Shown: piece by piece, positions 7,263-14,788 of the stretch | Position numbering within the stretch: the stretch's first letter is position 1 | Layout: every line of letters begins with the position of its first letter | Assembly (NCBI GenBank): GCA_019310745.1 | Contig: JAFDDS010000009.1 | Span: 1 to 17,357, forward strand | Direction of reading: 5' to 3' | Length of the DNA: 17,357 nucleotides | Origin: Deltaproteobacteria bacterium | GTDB lineage: Bacteria; Desulfobacterota; DSM-4660; Desulfatiglandales; B25-G16 | Translations under genes and position numbers: made by a program | Notes under the pieces: model-generated | What the model saw: the letters and a program-made list of their open reading frames with translations, nothing else | The model's database searches: none | Told to the model about the DNA's origin: nothing

Positions 7263-7898
7263 ATGACGATACAAAAAAATAATAAGCCTGTTATTGTCCT
7301 CGATGCGGGTAAAGTTCTTGTAGACTATGACCCCACGGTGGTTGTTAAGGAGCTTTCAAAGAGGTGCGGAAGAGAGGTAGCTCTTCCACAGGCGGATGAT
7401 CTATACAGGCTTTTCTTCCCGGTATATGTGGGTGCGCAGTCATGGGGGGATATACTCCAGACGATCAATAGGGCGCTGGGTTTCTCACTTGGGTCTCAGG
7501 AGTGGCTCGAGCTCTGGTGTCGTATCTTTATCGGCGAGGTACCAGGGATGAGGGAAGCGCTCGCTGAACTCAAGAGCGAGTTCCGCCTTGTGGGGCTCAG
7601 CAATACAGAAGAGGTACACTGGACATTCATTCTCAAAAAATTCCCCATCTTTGAACTTCTTGACGGGTGGGTAGTTTCCTATTCAGCGGGTGTGGCAAAA
7701 CCGGATCCCACTATCTACCGAGTGCTCATGAATCGTTACTGCGATGGCCAGTTGCCCGTTTTCTACACCGATGATAATCCGCGATACGTTGAAGCAGCTC
7801 GGCGTCTGGACTGGGAGGCTGAGGTATTTACCGATGCAGAACACTTTAAAGAGCAAATTAGAAAGCGTCGTACGGATCCCCTAAAGAGCCTGTCATGA
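7263..7898 (+). CDS. HAD-superfamily hydrolase (HAD-IA, YihX-like phosphatase)
   Basis: The 211-residue protein carries all four HAD motifs. Motif I is IVLDAGKVLVDYD with nucleophile Asp14; the usual second Asp at +2 is Gly16, as in YihX-type phosphatases. Motif II is GLSNT (Ser113), motif III Lys146 in GVAKPDP, and motif IV YTDDNP (Asp170, Asp171). A helical cap lies between motifs I and II. It is likely a small-molecule phosphatase of unknown substrate. ATG 7263 places the start seven codons before the first beta strand; the frame is open back to 7179, but that stretch is the arm of the palindromic repeat. No good Shine-Dalgarno precedes 7263, perhaps because the repeat lies immediately upstream. 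Confidence 0.87.
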   Translation: MTIQKNNKPVIVLDAGKVLVDYDPTVVVKELSKRCGREVALPQADDLYRLFFPVYVGAQSWGDILQTINRALGFSLGSQEWLELWCRIFIGEVPGMREALAELKSEFRLVGLSNTEEVHWTFILKKFPIFELLDGWVVSYSAGVAKPDPTIYRVLMNRYCDGQLPVFYTDDNPRYVEAARRLDWEAEVFTDAEHFKEQIRKRRTDPLKSLS

Positions 7899-8426
7899 TT
7901 TCTTATGGACTTTTTCTCAAGAATACATCCCTACCCTCCATAATTCCCACTATTTCTCGACTGCTCTGACATACATTTGCCGTTATTGCAGCCAAATATC
8001 GCTTCCATACACCATCTGACACAATACTATAAATTGGTAGACTAAAAGAAGATTAGTCCAAGAGTGAATGTTTCTGTATCAAACCTTCAATTTCTTGATA
8101 TCATGTTTAATTCTATAATTTTCAATAATCAAACAAGGTCATAATAAAATCTATGCCACGTTCATAAGAGCTCTTCTCATACAGTCCCAAATCCCGATAT
8201 AGGGTCCCTTCTGCTTTTTAGAACAAAAATCTTGACAATTTCCTTTCCCCTATGAGAAATAACTGTGGATTATTTTTTTAATGATTCTGAACATACTTCC
8301 TTGTCTCTGGTATCTTTACTGTAAGAAAAGGATAGGGGCGTAGCATCAGAATGAAGTCCTCATCAGAATGAAGGATCAGTTCGTCCTGGAGAGAGTTGTT
8401 GTGTTGTGAGTAATTGGAGATTTTCT
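7899..8426. other. Intergenic region before the sensor kinase
   Basis: The region is 528 AT-rich bases with no supportable gene. One promoter-like element is listed at 8232-8260. A short direct repeat, TCAGAATGAAG, occurs twice between about 8346 and 8373. Otherwise I see nothing recognisable. Confidence 0.4.
8232..8260 (+). promoter_or_regulatory. Candidate promoter for the sensor kinase
   Basis: TTGACA (8232-8237) is perfect. The hexamer 17 bases later (8255-8260) is AGAAAT, a poor -10, while the better-looking TATGAG is too close at 13 bases. It lies about 170 bases before the kinase start. Confidence 0.25.
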
Positions 8427-9215
8427 ATGACTGGGAAACCAACCTATAAAGAGTTAGAGCAAAGGATTAAGGAGTTAGAAAAGGAAGCCGCTGAGCACAC
8501 GCAGGCGAAGGAGGAATTAAAGGAAACTGAGCAGAAATACCAACACCTCACTGAATCACTCCTTGATACAGTCTACGAGTTTGACCGAAAAGGGAGATTT
8601 ACCTATGTGAATGAAGCAGGTGCCCGTATGTTTGGCTACTCCAAGGAGGAGATTTTGAATGGCCTTCGAGTACAAGATACGATGGTTGAAGAGGTGCAAG
8701 ACCTCTCTCAGGGGGTTATTAGTGAGATCTTCAAGGGGAACACCACTGTAGGAGAGAGAACCTTTCTCCGCAAGGATGGGACACAATTTATCGGAGAAAT
8801 CCACTCAGGCCCCATCTACAAGGGAGAGGAGGTGGTGGGGGTGAGGGGTGTGCTTCGAGACATCACCGAGCAAAAGCAGGCGGAGGTGGCTTTGCGGGAG
8901 AGCGAACTTAAATTCCGGGGCCTGTTTGATTTGTCTCCCCAGGCTATTGCCGTCACCGAGGTGGAGACGGGCAGATTGATCGATGTCAATGATACGTTTT
9001 GTAAGGTTACAAAATACAACAAGGAAGAAGTTCTTGGAAGGACTACAACAGAATTGGGATTTTACTCAAAGTTCTTGGAAGGACTACAACAGAATTGGGA
9101 TTTTACTCAAATGAGGACAGGAATAGGTTCATGGGTAAATTGCGGCCATCAGGTGAGATCCACGGATTTGAGATGGATTTCAAGGCCAAGGATGGCTCCA
9201 TCATTAACTCAGTGA
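8427..9215 (+). CDS. N-terminal half of the broken kinase (two PAS regions, no kinase core)
   Basis: The first frame yields 262 residues. About 214 are authentic (coiled coil, PAS 1 and the first half of PAS 2 up to TTTELGFYS). The rest are out-of-frame translation of the second duplicate and downstream sequence, with no domain features (KFLEGLQQNWDF onward). The product lacks histidine, ATPase and receiver domains and cannot signal by itself. Confidence 0.75.
   Translation: MTGKPTYKELEQRIKELEKEAAEHTQAKEELKETEQKYQHLTESLLDTVYEFDRKGRFTYVNEAGARMFGYSKEEILNGLRVQDTMVEEVQDLSQGVISEIFKGNTTVGERTFLRKDGTQFIGEIHSGPIYKGEEVVGVRGVLRDITEQKQAEVALRESELKFRGLFDLSPQAIAVTEVETGRLIDVNDTFCKVTKYNKEEVLGRTTTELGFYSKFLEGLQQNWDFTQMRTGIGSWVNCGHQVRSTDLRWISRPRMAPSLTQ
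9030..9111 (+). repeat. Perfect 41-bp tandem direct duplication
   Basis: The units 9030-9070 and 9071-9111 are identical, each beginning GTTCTTGGAAGGACTAC and ending TTTTACTCAAA. The 41-base unit is two modulo three, so the extra copy shifts the kinase reading frame. The encoded sequence of a single copy (VLGRTTTELGFYS) is typical PAS sequence, which shows that the single-copy form is ancestral. Confidence 0.97.
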
Positions 9216-10432
9216 TGTTTGCTAGACACATCCAGCTTAAAGGCAAAATATTTATAATTACCGCATTTCTTGATATGACTGAACGGAAACGGCTCGAAGT
9301 TCAACTCCAGCAAGCCCATAAGATGGAAGCCATTGGCACCCTGGCAGGAGGCATTGCCCACGACTTTAACAACCTCCTTATGGGTATACTGGGATCGACC
9401 TCTTTAATGCTCTTTAATATTACATCTAACCATCCGCATTACGAAAGCCTGAAGAATGTCGAACAGTACGTTCAAAGCGGGGCAAAGCTCACAAAACAGC
9501 TCTTAGGGATTGCCAGGGGAGGAAAATATGAAGTAAAGCCGGCCGATTTGAACAAGCTCTTAGAAAAAACCTCGGAGATGTTTCGTCGGACCAGTAAAGA
9601 TATTAGGATTTACGCAAAATATCAGACACAAATCTGGCCAGTAGAGGTAGACCAAAGCCAGATTGAGCAAGTACTCCTAAACCTCTATGTCAATGCCTGG
9701 CAGGCCATGCCTGATGGCGGGGAACTTTATCTTCAGAGTGAAAATGTTTTCCTTGATGAAGAGCATGTCAGACTATTAAGTCTTAAGCCTGGAAGATGCG
9801 TAAAGCTAACCATTACCGATACTGGAGTGGGCATGGACGAGACAACTATTCAGAGGATATTCGATCCGTTTTTTACCACCAAAGAGATGGGGCGAGGAAC
9901 AGGATTGGGGTTGGCCTCTGTGTATGGTATCATCAAAAATCATGATGGAATCATAGACGTTTTTAGTAAAAAGGGCGAAGGAGCTACTTTTTCCATTTAC
10001 CTGCCAGCTTCTGATAAGAAGATAATAGAGGAAAAGGAAAAGCCCAGAGAAATCTTAAAGGGCGTAGAAATGGTTCTCCTGGTGGATGATGAGGATAGTA
10101 TTGTTGATGTTGGGGGAGAGATATTACATATGATGGGATACCAGGTATTATCAGCGAGGAGCGGGAAAGAGGCTGTAGAACTTTATCAAAAGAACCAAGC
10201 CACAATTGACATAGTGGTTTTGGATATGATCATGCCTGAAATGGGTGGTGAAGAGACCCATGATAAATTAAAAGAGATCAATCCTAAGGTAAAGGTCCTC
10301 CTTTCAAGTGGCTACAGCATAGATGGCAAGGCAAAGGAGATATTAGAGAAAGGTTGTGATGGGTTTATCCAGAAACCGTTTACTGTGGAGGAGTTATCAC
10401 AGAAGATACGAGAGATATTGGATAAAAAATAG
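9095..10432 (+). CDS. C-terminal half of the broken kinase (PAS remainder, HisKA, HATPase, receiver)
   Basis: The second frame opens at a TTG inside the second duplicate and runs 445 codons. It contains the end of PAS 2 (EMDFKAKDGS), the complete transmitter and the receiver domain. No Shine-Dalgarno precedes the TTG; ATG 9131 is the first internal ATG. If translated at all it would be a sensorless kinase. Confidence 0.7.
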   Translation: MGFYSNEDRNRFMGKLRPSGEIHGFEMDFKAKDGSIINSVMFARHIQLKGKIFIITAFLDMTERKRLEVQLQQAHKMEAIGTLAGGIAHDFNNLLMGILGSTSLMLFNITSNHPHYESLKNVEQYVQSGAKLTKQLLGIARGGKYEVKPADLNKLLEKTSEMFRRTSKDIRIYAKYQTQIWPVEVDQSQIEQVLLNLYVNAWQAMPDGGELYLQSENVFLDEEHVRLLSLKPGRCVKLTITDTGVGMDETTIQRIFDPFFTTKEMGRGTGLGLASVYGIIKNHDGIIDVFSKKGEGATFSIYLPASDKKIIEEKEKPREILKGVEMVLLVDDEDSIVDVGGEILHMMGYQVLSARSGKEAVELYQKNQATIDIVVLDMIMPEMGGEETHDKLKEINPKVKVLLSSGYSIDGKAKEILEKGCDGFIQKPFTVEELSQKIREILDKK

Positions 10433-10802
10433 CCCTGAGCCGTTTTTTTCAATCAAGACTATGCTAAGACTTATGTATTCTTCGATACACTTATTCTGCG
10501 TAGTATCTACCTGAAAACTTCATACGACAATCACAAATATATACTTTTTTTGATCCAGAAAACAGTATACAGCTAAAGGAAATCATTTCATATATTCGCC
10601 ACTCTCATTTTCTTGGACTTATAGAGATTTAACTATCACCACCTGAGTGATCATTATTGACACACAAGGTCATTTCTTATTATACTTTAACAACAAGCGA
10701 GTTTGTATCGCCGTTAACCCACAGTACCAGAATTGCAGCAACCTCAGACAATCGTTTGCGTGAAAATAAGAAAATGATTACACAAAATCAGGAGGAGGAA
10801 GT
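10433..10802. other. Intergenic region before the M48 protease gene
   Basis: The region is 370 AT-rich bases without a gene. A T-run (GTTTTTTTC) lies about 10 bases after the kinase stop but without a clear stem. ATCAC and GTGAT, separated by 7 bases, lie around 10634-10650 just upstream of the promoter candidate at 10657 and could be an operator. A purine-rich ribosome binding site ends the region. Confidence 0.4.
10657..10686 (+). promoter_or_regulatory. Candidate sigma-70 promoter for the M48 protease gene
   Basis: TTGACA (10657-10662) is followed by TTATAC after 17 bases (10680-10685), or TATACT after 18. This is the best promoter match in the window and gives a leader of about 110 bases before the protease start. 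Confidence 0.5.
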
Positions 10803-12140
10803 ATGCGCGAGGATTGTGTAGCGGTCGGAAGAAAGCATGGCATGACACGCCGTGATTTCTTGTGGATCACATCCATGTCGGCTGCGGGTTTTGTGACCGG
10901 GTGTGCTACGAGCGCGGTCACCGGTAGACCGCAATTAATGCTCGTGTCGGAAGATCAGGAAATTACGATTGATAAGCAAAACTCGCCGCATCAGTTTTCC
11001 GCTGATTATGGCATAATACAGGATACGGCGCTGAATGATTATGTCAAAGAAACCGGGAAAAAGATGGCTGCCCGAACCCATCGTACGCACATGCCCTACT
11101 CTTTTCGTGTCGTGAATGCAAACTATGTTAATGCATATGCGTTTCCGGGAGGGAGTATAGCCTGTACACGGGGTATTATGCTCTCACTTGAAAATGAAGC
11201 AGAACTCGGCGCATTGCTGGGTCATGAACTGGGTCATGTGAACGCACGTCATACTGCACAACAGATGTCGAAGGGGATATTGACCCAGGCATTTGTGAGC
11301 GGGCTTTCTGCCTTGGCAGGGTCACGGGGTGCCGCATACGGCCAGTTAGCTTCCGAGCTGGGCATGATTAGTGTCGGAGCGTTGCTGGCTTCTTATAGCA
11401 GGGACAACGAACGGGAGGCAGATGCGCTTGGCATGGAGTATATGTTTCGAGCAGGATATAATCCCAATGGAATGGTTGGATTGATGGATATGCTCAAAGG
11501 GTTATCCAGGCGTACTCCAAGTATCATCGAGTTGATGTTTTCCACCCATCCAATGAGTGACGAACGCTATCAGACTGCAGTGGAAACCTCACGATCAAAA
11601 TATAAATCAGCCGAAATTCGGCCCTTGTACCGGGAACGCTATATGGATTATACGGCAAAAGTGCGTGCCTTAAAACCCGCCATCAAAGAGATGCAAAAAG
11701 GCGAAAAGGAAATGATGCAAAAGAAATTTAGCAACGCCGAGGCCTCTTTTGAGAAAGCCTTGAAATTGGCTCCTCATGATTACACTGGGCTCGTCATGAT
11801 GTCGACCTGTAAGCTGTTCCAGAAAAAATATAAGGAAGGAATCACCTACGCTGAAAAGGCCCAGCAAGTTTATCCTCAGCAAGCTCAAGCTTACCATCTG
11901 AGCGGATTTGCAAAAATCCACACCAAAAATTCCGAAGGGGCTTACCAAGAATTTAGCACCTATGAAAAACTGCTGCCGGGTAACCCAAACACGATTTTCT
12001 TCAAAGGATATGCTCAGGAAGGGATGCAACACATTGAAAAAGCCGCCAGCGAATACCACCGCTATTTGCATTTCGTTCAGCAGGGTGAGAAGGCTAAACA
12101 TGCCTATACCCGCTTAAAACAATGGGGGTACTACAAGTAG
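10803..12140 (+). CDS. M48-family zinc metalloprotease lipoprotein with Tat-type signal and C-terminal TPRs (BepA/Oma1-like)
   Basis: The protein is 445 residues. The N-terminus has a twin-arginine motif TRRDFL (Arg16-Arg17), a hydrophobic stretch and the lipobox VTGC (Cys34), followed by TGRPQLMLVSE, a segment common to this M48 subgroup. The zinc site is HELGH (141-145), with the third ligand Glu in NEREAD (near 205). Residues about 290-445 contain degenerate tetratricopeptide repeats (EASFEKALKLAP, AYHLSGFAKI). It should be an envelope-quality-control protease anchored by lipid on the periplasmic side, comparable with E. coli BepA, which degrades misfolded outer-membrane proteins. The ATG follows a strong GGAGGAGG; an ATG at residue 14 would also keep the Tat signal. 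The TPR tail matches BepA architecture; Tat export distinguishes it. Confidence 0.92.
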   Translation: MREDCVAVGRKHGMTRRDFLWITSMSAAGFVTGCATSAVTGRPQLMLVSEDQEITIDKQNSPHQFSADYGIIQDTALNDYVKETGKKMAARTHRTHMPYSFRVVNANYVNAYAFPGGSIACTRGIMLSLENEAELGALLGHELGHVNARHTAQQMSKGILTQAFVSGLSALAGSRGAAYGQLASELGMISVGALLASYSRDNEREADALGMEYMFRAGYNPNGMVGLMDMLKGLSRRTPSIIELMFSTHPMSDERYQTAVETSRSKYKSAEIRPLYRERYMDYTAKVRALKPAIKEMQKGEKEMMQKKFSNAEASFEKALKLAPHDYTGLVMMSTCKLFQKKYKEGITYAEKAQQVYPQQAQAYHLSGFAKIHTKNSEGAYQEFSTYEKLLPGNPNTIFFKGYAQEGMQHIEKAASEYHRYLHFVQQGEKAKHAYTRLKQWGYYK

Positions 12141-12203
12141 AGATGTTTCAGCTCCACCATCATTCCTCTCGTTTACTTAAAGTAGTTTTATTTACCACAT
12201 CGT

Positions 12204-12920
12204 ATGACTGAAATTAGGATTCATAAAAATATATTCAAGGAATATCCTACTTTTCGACGCGGGATTATCGTGGCCAAAAAGATCCAAAATCATGGCTATT
12301 CACAGGAACTTGAGGCCAAGCTGAATCAGGTAATCGAACAATCCGCTACTCAGCCAATTGACGTAAAAACTGATGTTCGGATCATTGTTTGGAATCAAGC
12401 CCATCGGCAATTTAATTCTAATCCAAATAAATTTCCGCCTGCACATAGTGCTCTTTTAAAACGGGTGCAGAAACCGGGTGCGCACATTCCTTTCATTAAT
12501 AAGGTCGTCGCTATTATGAACTATAATTCGATCATCGATGTAATGCCAGTGGGAGGGGACGACGTGATACAGGCAGGAGGGAGCCTGGAGCTCTGCTATG
12601 CTAATGGCGACGAAATTTTCAGGCCTCTGGGTAACCCGGACAATGTAGAGCACCCTGACCCTGGTGAAATTATTTATGTTGTTTCAGAGTCAGGGGAGGT
12701 AATGTGCCGTCGTTGGAACTGGCGCAATGGGCATAAAACTCGCATTACTGAAGACACTCACACCATTGTTATGAATATCGATGGACTTGGGGAGAATAAC
12801 GAGGCCAAAACAATTATTACCCGTGACAGGGTAGCCGGGATGCTCGAGGAGTTCTGCCACGCCTACACAATCACAACAATGCTTTCCTCTTCTCAACCAG
12901 TCTACCAATTTGATATCTGA
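12204..12920 (+). CDS. Stand-alone B3/B4 tRNA-binding-domain protein
   Basis: The 238-residue protein matches the B3/B4 domain found in the beta subunit of phenylalanyl-tRNA synthetase, where it carries the editing site that hydrolyses Tyr-tRNA-Phe. Visible features are FRRGIIVAKKI near the N-terminus, the central INKVVAIMNYNSI, and the conserved block CRRWNWRNGHKTRITEDTHTIVMNIDGL. No synthetase core, anticodon-binding or EMAP-like domain is present and no pheS/pheT lies nearby. Stand-alone members are poorly characterised; trans-editing of mischarged tRNA is an inference. ATG 12204 has no recognisable Shine-Dalgarno, but the frame closes at a stop at 12183 and no other start lies between. 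It lies 63 bases after the protease stop and could be co-transcribed with it. Confidence 0.8.
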   Translation: MTEIRIHKNIFKEYPTFRRGIIVAKKIQNHGYSQELEAKLNQVIEQSATQPIDVKTDVRIIVWNQAHRQFNSNPNKFPPAHSALLKRVQKPGAHIPFINKVVAIMNYNSIIDVMPVGGDDVIQAGGSLELCYANGDEIFRPLGNPDNVEHPDPGEIIYVVSESGEVMCRRWNWRNGHKTRITEDTHTIVMNIDGLGENNEAKTIITRDRVAGMLEEFCHAYTITTMLSSSQPVYQFDI

Positions 12921-13268
12921 AACCTGGCTTTTATAAATAGACTTGCGATTACAATATGACGCATTCAATACATCTCACCTGGGAGCGATTGTTGATTCTT
13001 ACCCGAATGGTGGAATATCGGACGAGATGTGCTAAGCACAATATATTGAGAATTGCCTCACTCCTTACTTAAAATTCTTGTTGTCAGTTTTGATTGACCC
13101 CATTGCGATTTTCAAAACCTCAAATAGAACACTCTCCAACTCCTGATAGAACTTGCCGCCACAATGATTTTCTCATAAATAAGGAGAACGGTTAATACCA
13201 CGAGGAGTGATAGAAAAAAAGAGAACAATAAAAGAGAACTAAAGACAACTAAGAAGGGAAATGCGCAT
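12921..13268. other. Intergenic region before the Slp pair
   Basis: The 348 bases hold no gene. A small perfect inverted repeat, TGTGC-TAA-GCACA, lies at 13028-13040. Just before the Slp start is a purine-rich stretch with the repeated hexamers GAGAAC (13221), GAGAAC (13234) and GACAAC (13244). No convincing promoter pair was found. Confidence 0.4.
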
Positions 13269-13784
13269 ATGAAAACTAAGCGAAATTATACCCTTTTTGT
13301 GTGCAGCACCATAGCAGGGTTTTTTCTACTTTCAGGGTGTGCCTCGGTGATTTCTCAGAGGGCATTAAATGGGGTTGATCAAACTCTTATCTTTGAGCAG
13401 CTATTAGAGAATCCTGAAGCTCACAAGGGGAAAATTGTGCTTTTGGGTGGTACCATCATTGAGACACAAAATTTTTCTGATAGAACTCTCATTGTTGTTC
13501 TTCAATGCCCTCTCGGCTTTAGAAAAAAGCCGAGAGTTGAGGATGTCTCAAGGGGTAGATTTATCATTTATACCCTCGGCTTTCTCGATCCGGCCATTTA
13601 TCGCCACGGAAGGAAAATCACCACGGTAGGATCAGTTATGGGAAGGGAGGTGCGCCCCCTGGGTAAGATAGAGTATAGCTATCCTGTCATTGAGAAAAGC
13701 GAACTCTATCTCTGGCCGTTAGAAGAGATCTCTGGAACAGGACCACGGGTGCATTTTGGTGTAGGGATAGGGATATGGCCTTAG
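13269..13784 (+). CDS. Slp-family outer membrane lipoprotein (first of tandem pair)
   Basis: The 171-residue protein has a lipoprotein signal ending in LLSGC (Cys24) and then an Slp domain: VDQTLIFEQLLENPEAHKGK, VLLGGTIIETQN, SRGRFIIYTLGFLDPAIYRHGRKITTVG and a final YPVIEKSELYLW. The pattern of leading helix, G-rich beta strands and a Y-P-x-L-W ending matches E. coli Slp/YeaY, starvation- or stress-inducible outer membrane lipoproteins of unclear function. The C-terminal tail is glycine-rich (VHFGVGIGIWP). The ATG is preceded by AAGGGAA at suitable spacing. A paralogue follows at once in the same direction. Confidence 0.87.
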   Translation: MKTKRNYTLFVCSTIAGFFLLSGCASVISQRALNGVDQTLIFEQLLENPEAHKGKIVLLGGTIIETQNFSDRTLIVVLQCPLGFRKKPRVEDVSRGRFIIYTLGFLDPAIYRHGRKITTVGSVMGREVRPLGKIEYSYPVIEKSELYLWPLEEISGTGPRVHFGVGIGIWP

Positions 13785-13801
13785 ACGACCACGGTGATGT
13801 G

Positions 13802-14326
13802 ATGGCAAGACTCACTCTTTTCATAGCAGTCTTTGTCTTTGTATCCGGCTGTGCCCATGTTATGTCAAAAGACATCCTACAAAAGGTAAACTCGGAGGTT
13901 ATCTTTGCTGAACTGCAAAAGGCTCCACAAGCCTATCGAGAAAAGGTGGTTCTTTTGGGAGGGGTTATTGTCAAGACGGTGAACAAAAATGATGGGACGC
14001 TTTTTGAAGTCTATCAGACCGAGGTAAATCGTAGGGGCAAACCCATAAAATTTGATATATCTGGGGGGCGTTTCCTGGCCCACTGGAAGGGATTTCTGGA
14101 CAGTGAAATCTATCAAAAGGGGAGAAAGGTTACCATTGTCGGGGTTGTGAAGGGCGAGGAGATGATAAGGTTGGGGGAGATTGACTACCGCTGCCCCTAT
14201 CTCGTGGTCAAGGACATTCACCTCTGGGAAAAAGAGCAACCACAAAAGTATATGCCATACCCCTATCATCCATGGTACCCATGGTGGTATCCATGGTACC
14301 CCTATCATCCAGTATATCGTAGGTAA
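13802..14326 (+). CDS. Slp-family outer membrane lipoprotein (second of tandem pair) with aromatic tail
   Basis: The 174-residue paralogue aligns with the preceding gene across the whole Slp domain: VNSEVIFAELQKAPQAYREK, VLLGGVIVKTVN, SGGRFLAHWKGFLDSEIYQKGRKVTIVG, CPYLVVKDIHLW. The signal peptide ends FVSGC (Cys17 from ATG 13802). The frame opens at ATG 13775, which overlaps the previous gene, but that start would place the acidic stretch LDDHGD before the signal. The last 20 or so residues are a striking run of Tyr, Pro, Trp and His (PYHPWYPWWYPWYPYHP), which could lie at the membrane surface or bind metal. The short spacing implies co-transcription and probably translational coupling with the upstream Slp. 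Confidence 0.87.
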   Translation: MARLTLFIAVFVFVSGCAHVMSKDILQKVNSEVIFAELQKAPQAYREKVVLLGGVIVKTVNKNDGTLFEVYQTEVNRRGKPIKFDISGGRFLAHWKGFLDSEIYQKGRKVTIVGVVKGEEMIRLGEIDYRCPYLVVKDIHLWEKEQPQKYMPYPYHPWYPWWYPWYPYHPVYRR

Positions 14327-14412
14327 GATTCATAGTGGATTCTCCCATACACAGGCTTTATAGCACCACACGTATGGTGTGACAAAAATAACATGTAAAG
14401 GAGGAGAAGATA

Positions 14413-14754
14413 TTGAAAGAAGAGGCGAAAAAATTAATTGAGATGGTCAAGAAAGGTATACCCAATAAGGAAATAATGAAGGAGCTAGGTGTTCAAACAG
14501 GAGCTTCTTTAAAGAGGATGTATTACGATGCATTGGTCGAAGCCGGAAAGATTAAGGATATTGTAACAGAAAGGGATGTTGAGAAGAAAAAAACTGTGCG
14601 CATCACCAAGAGAGGAACGATTCTTCTCGGCAAGACACTGTTAGTAGAAAAATTTGGTTACAAGGAAGGAGATAGATTTACAGTGTCAAAAAGGAAAGAC
14701 AGCATCATCCTTAGAAAAGAGAAGGAAGAAGTTCTTTCCAAACCCCCAGAGTAG
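14413..14754 (+). CDS. Small putative DNA-binding protein: HTH-like N-terminus and AbrB/SpoVT-like C-terminus
   Basis: The 113-residue protein is basic. Residues 5-45 form a helix-turn-helix-like segment (MVKKGIPNKEIMKELGV, then LKRMYYDALVEAG). Residues 60-102 (VRITKRGTILLGKTLLVEKFGYKEGDRFTV) resemble the swapped-hairpin AbrB fold, with the GTILL turn and a GDRF loop. It is therefore likely a transcription regulator, or an antitoxin-type DNA-binding protein without a toxin neighbour. TTG 14413 is chosen because AAAGGAGGAG precedes it at about 9 bases and no ATG lies near. It is convergent with the PilZ gene across a 34-base gap. The target is unknown. Confidence 0.6.
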   Translation: MKEEAKKLIEMVKKGIPNKEIMKELGVQTGASLKRMYYDALVEAGKIKDIVTERDVEKKKTVRITKRGTILLGKTLLVEKFGYKEGDRFTVSKRKDSIILRKEKEEVLSKPPE

Positions 14755-14788
14755 TATATTATTTGGAGGCCTATGGGCTCTCAGTTCA

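Larger units (their letters stand above)
8427..10432 (+). pseudogene. Hybrid sensor histidine kinase, frameshifted by a 41-bp tandem duplication
   Basis: Removing one 41-bp copy at 9030-9111 gives one continuous frame of 654 codons. The order is: charged coiled coil (1-35), PAS 1 (about 39-160), PAS 2 (about 165-290), HisKA with AHDFNN (phospho-His near 298), HATPase with LNLYVNAWQAM, DTGVGMD and GTGLGLASVYG, and a receiver domain with VDDED, the phosphoacceptor Asp in VLDMIMPEM (near 586) and the Lys in QKPF. No membrane segment is visible, so the intact protein would be a cytoplasmic hybrid kinase sensing a ligand, gas or redox state through PAS. ATG 8427 follows GGAG by 7 bases. As it stands the frame stops at 9216. 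No DNA-binding response regulator is adjacent. It could be a true mutation, a reversible switch or an assembly error. Confidence 0.88.

Noticed and set aside
11670..12101. 143-codon minus-strand open frame
   Set aside because: Antisense to the TPR region of the M48 protease; hydrophobic artefact of the opposite coding strand.
13877..14308. 143-codon minus-strand open frame
   Set aside because: Antisense to the second Slp gene; no independent support.
14345..14381. Short inverted repeats (CACAC/GTGTG and CCATAC/GTATGG) between the second Slp gene and the HTH gene
   Set aside because: Stems of only 5-6 bp with no T-run; too weak to call a terminator or operator.
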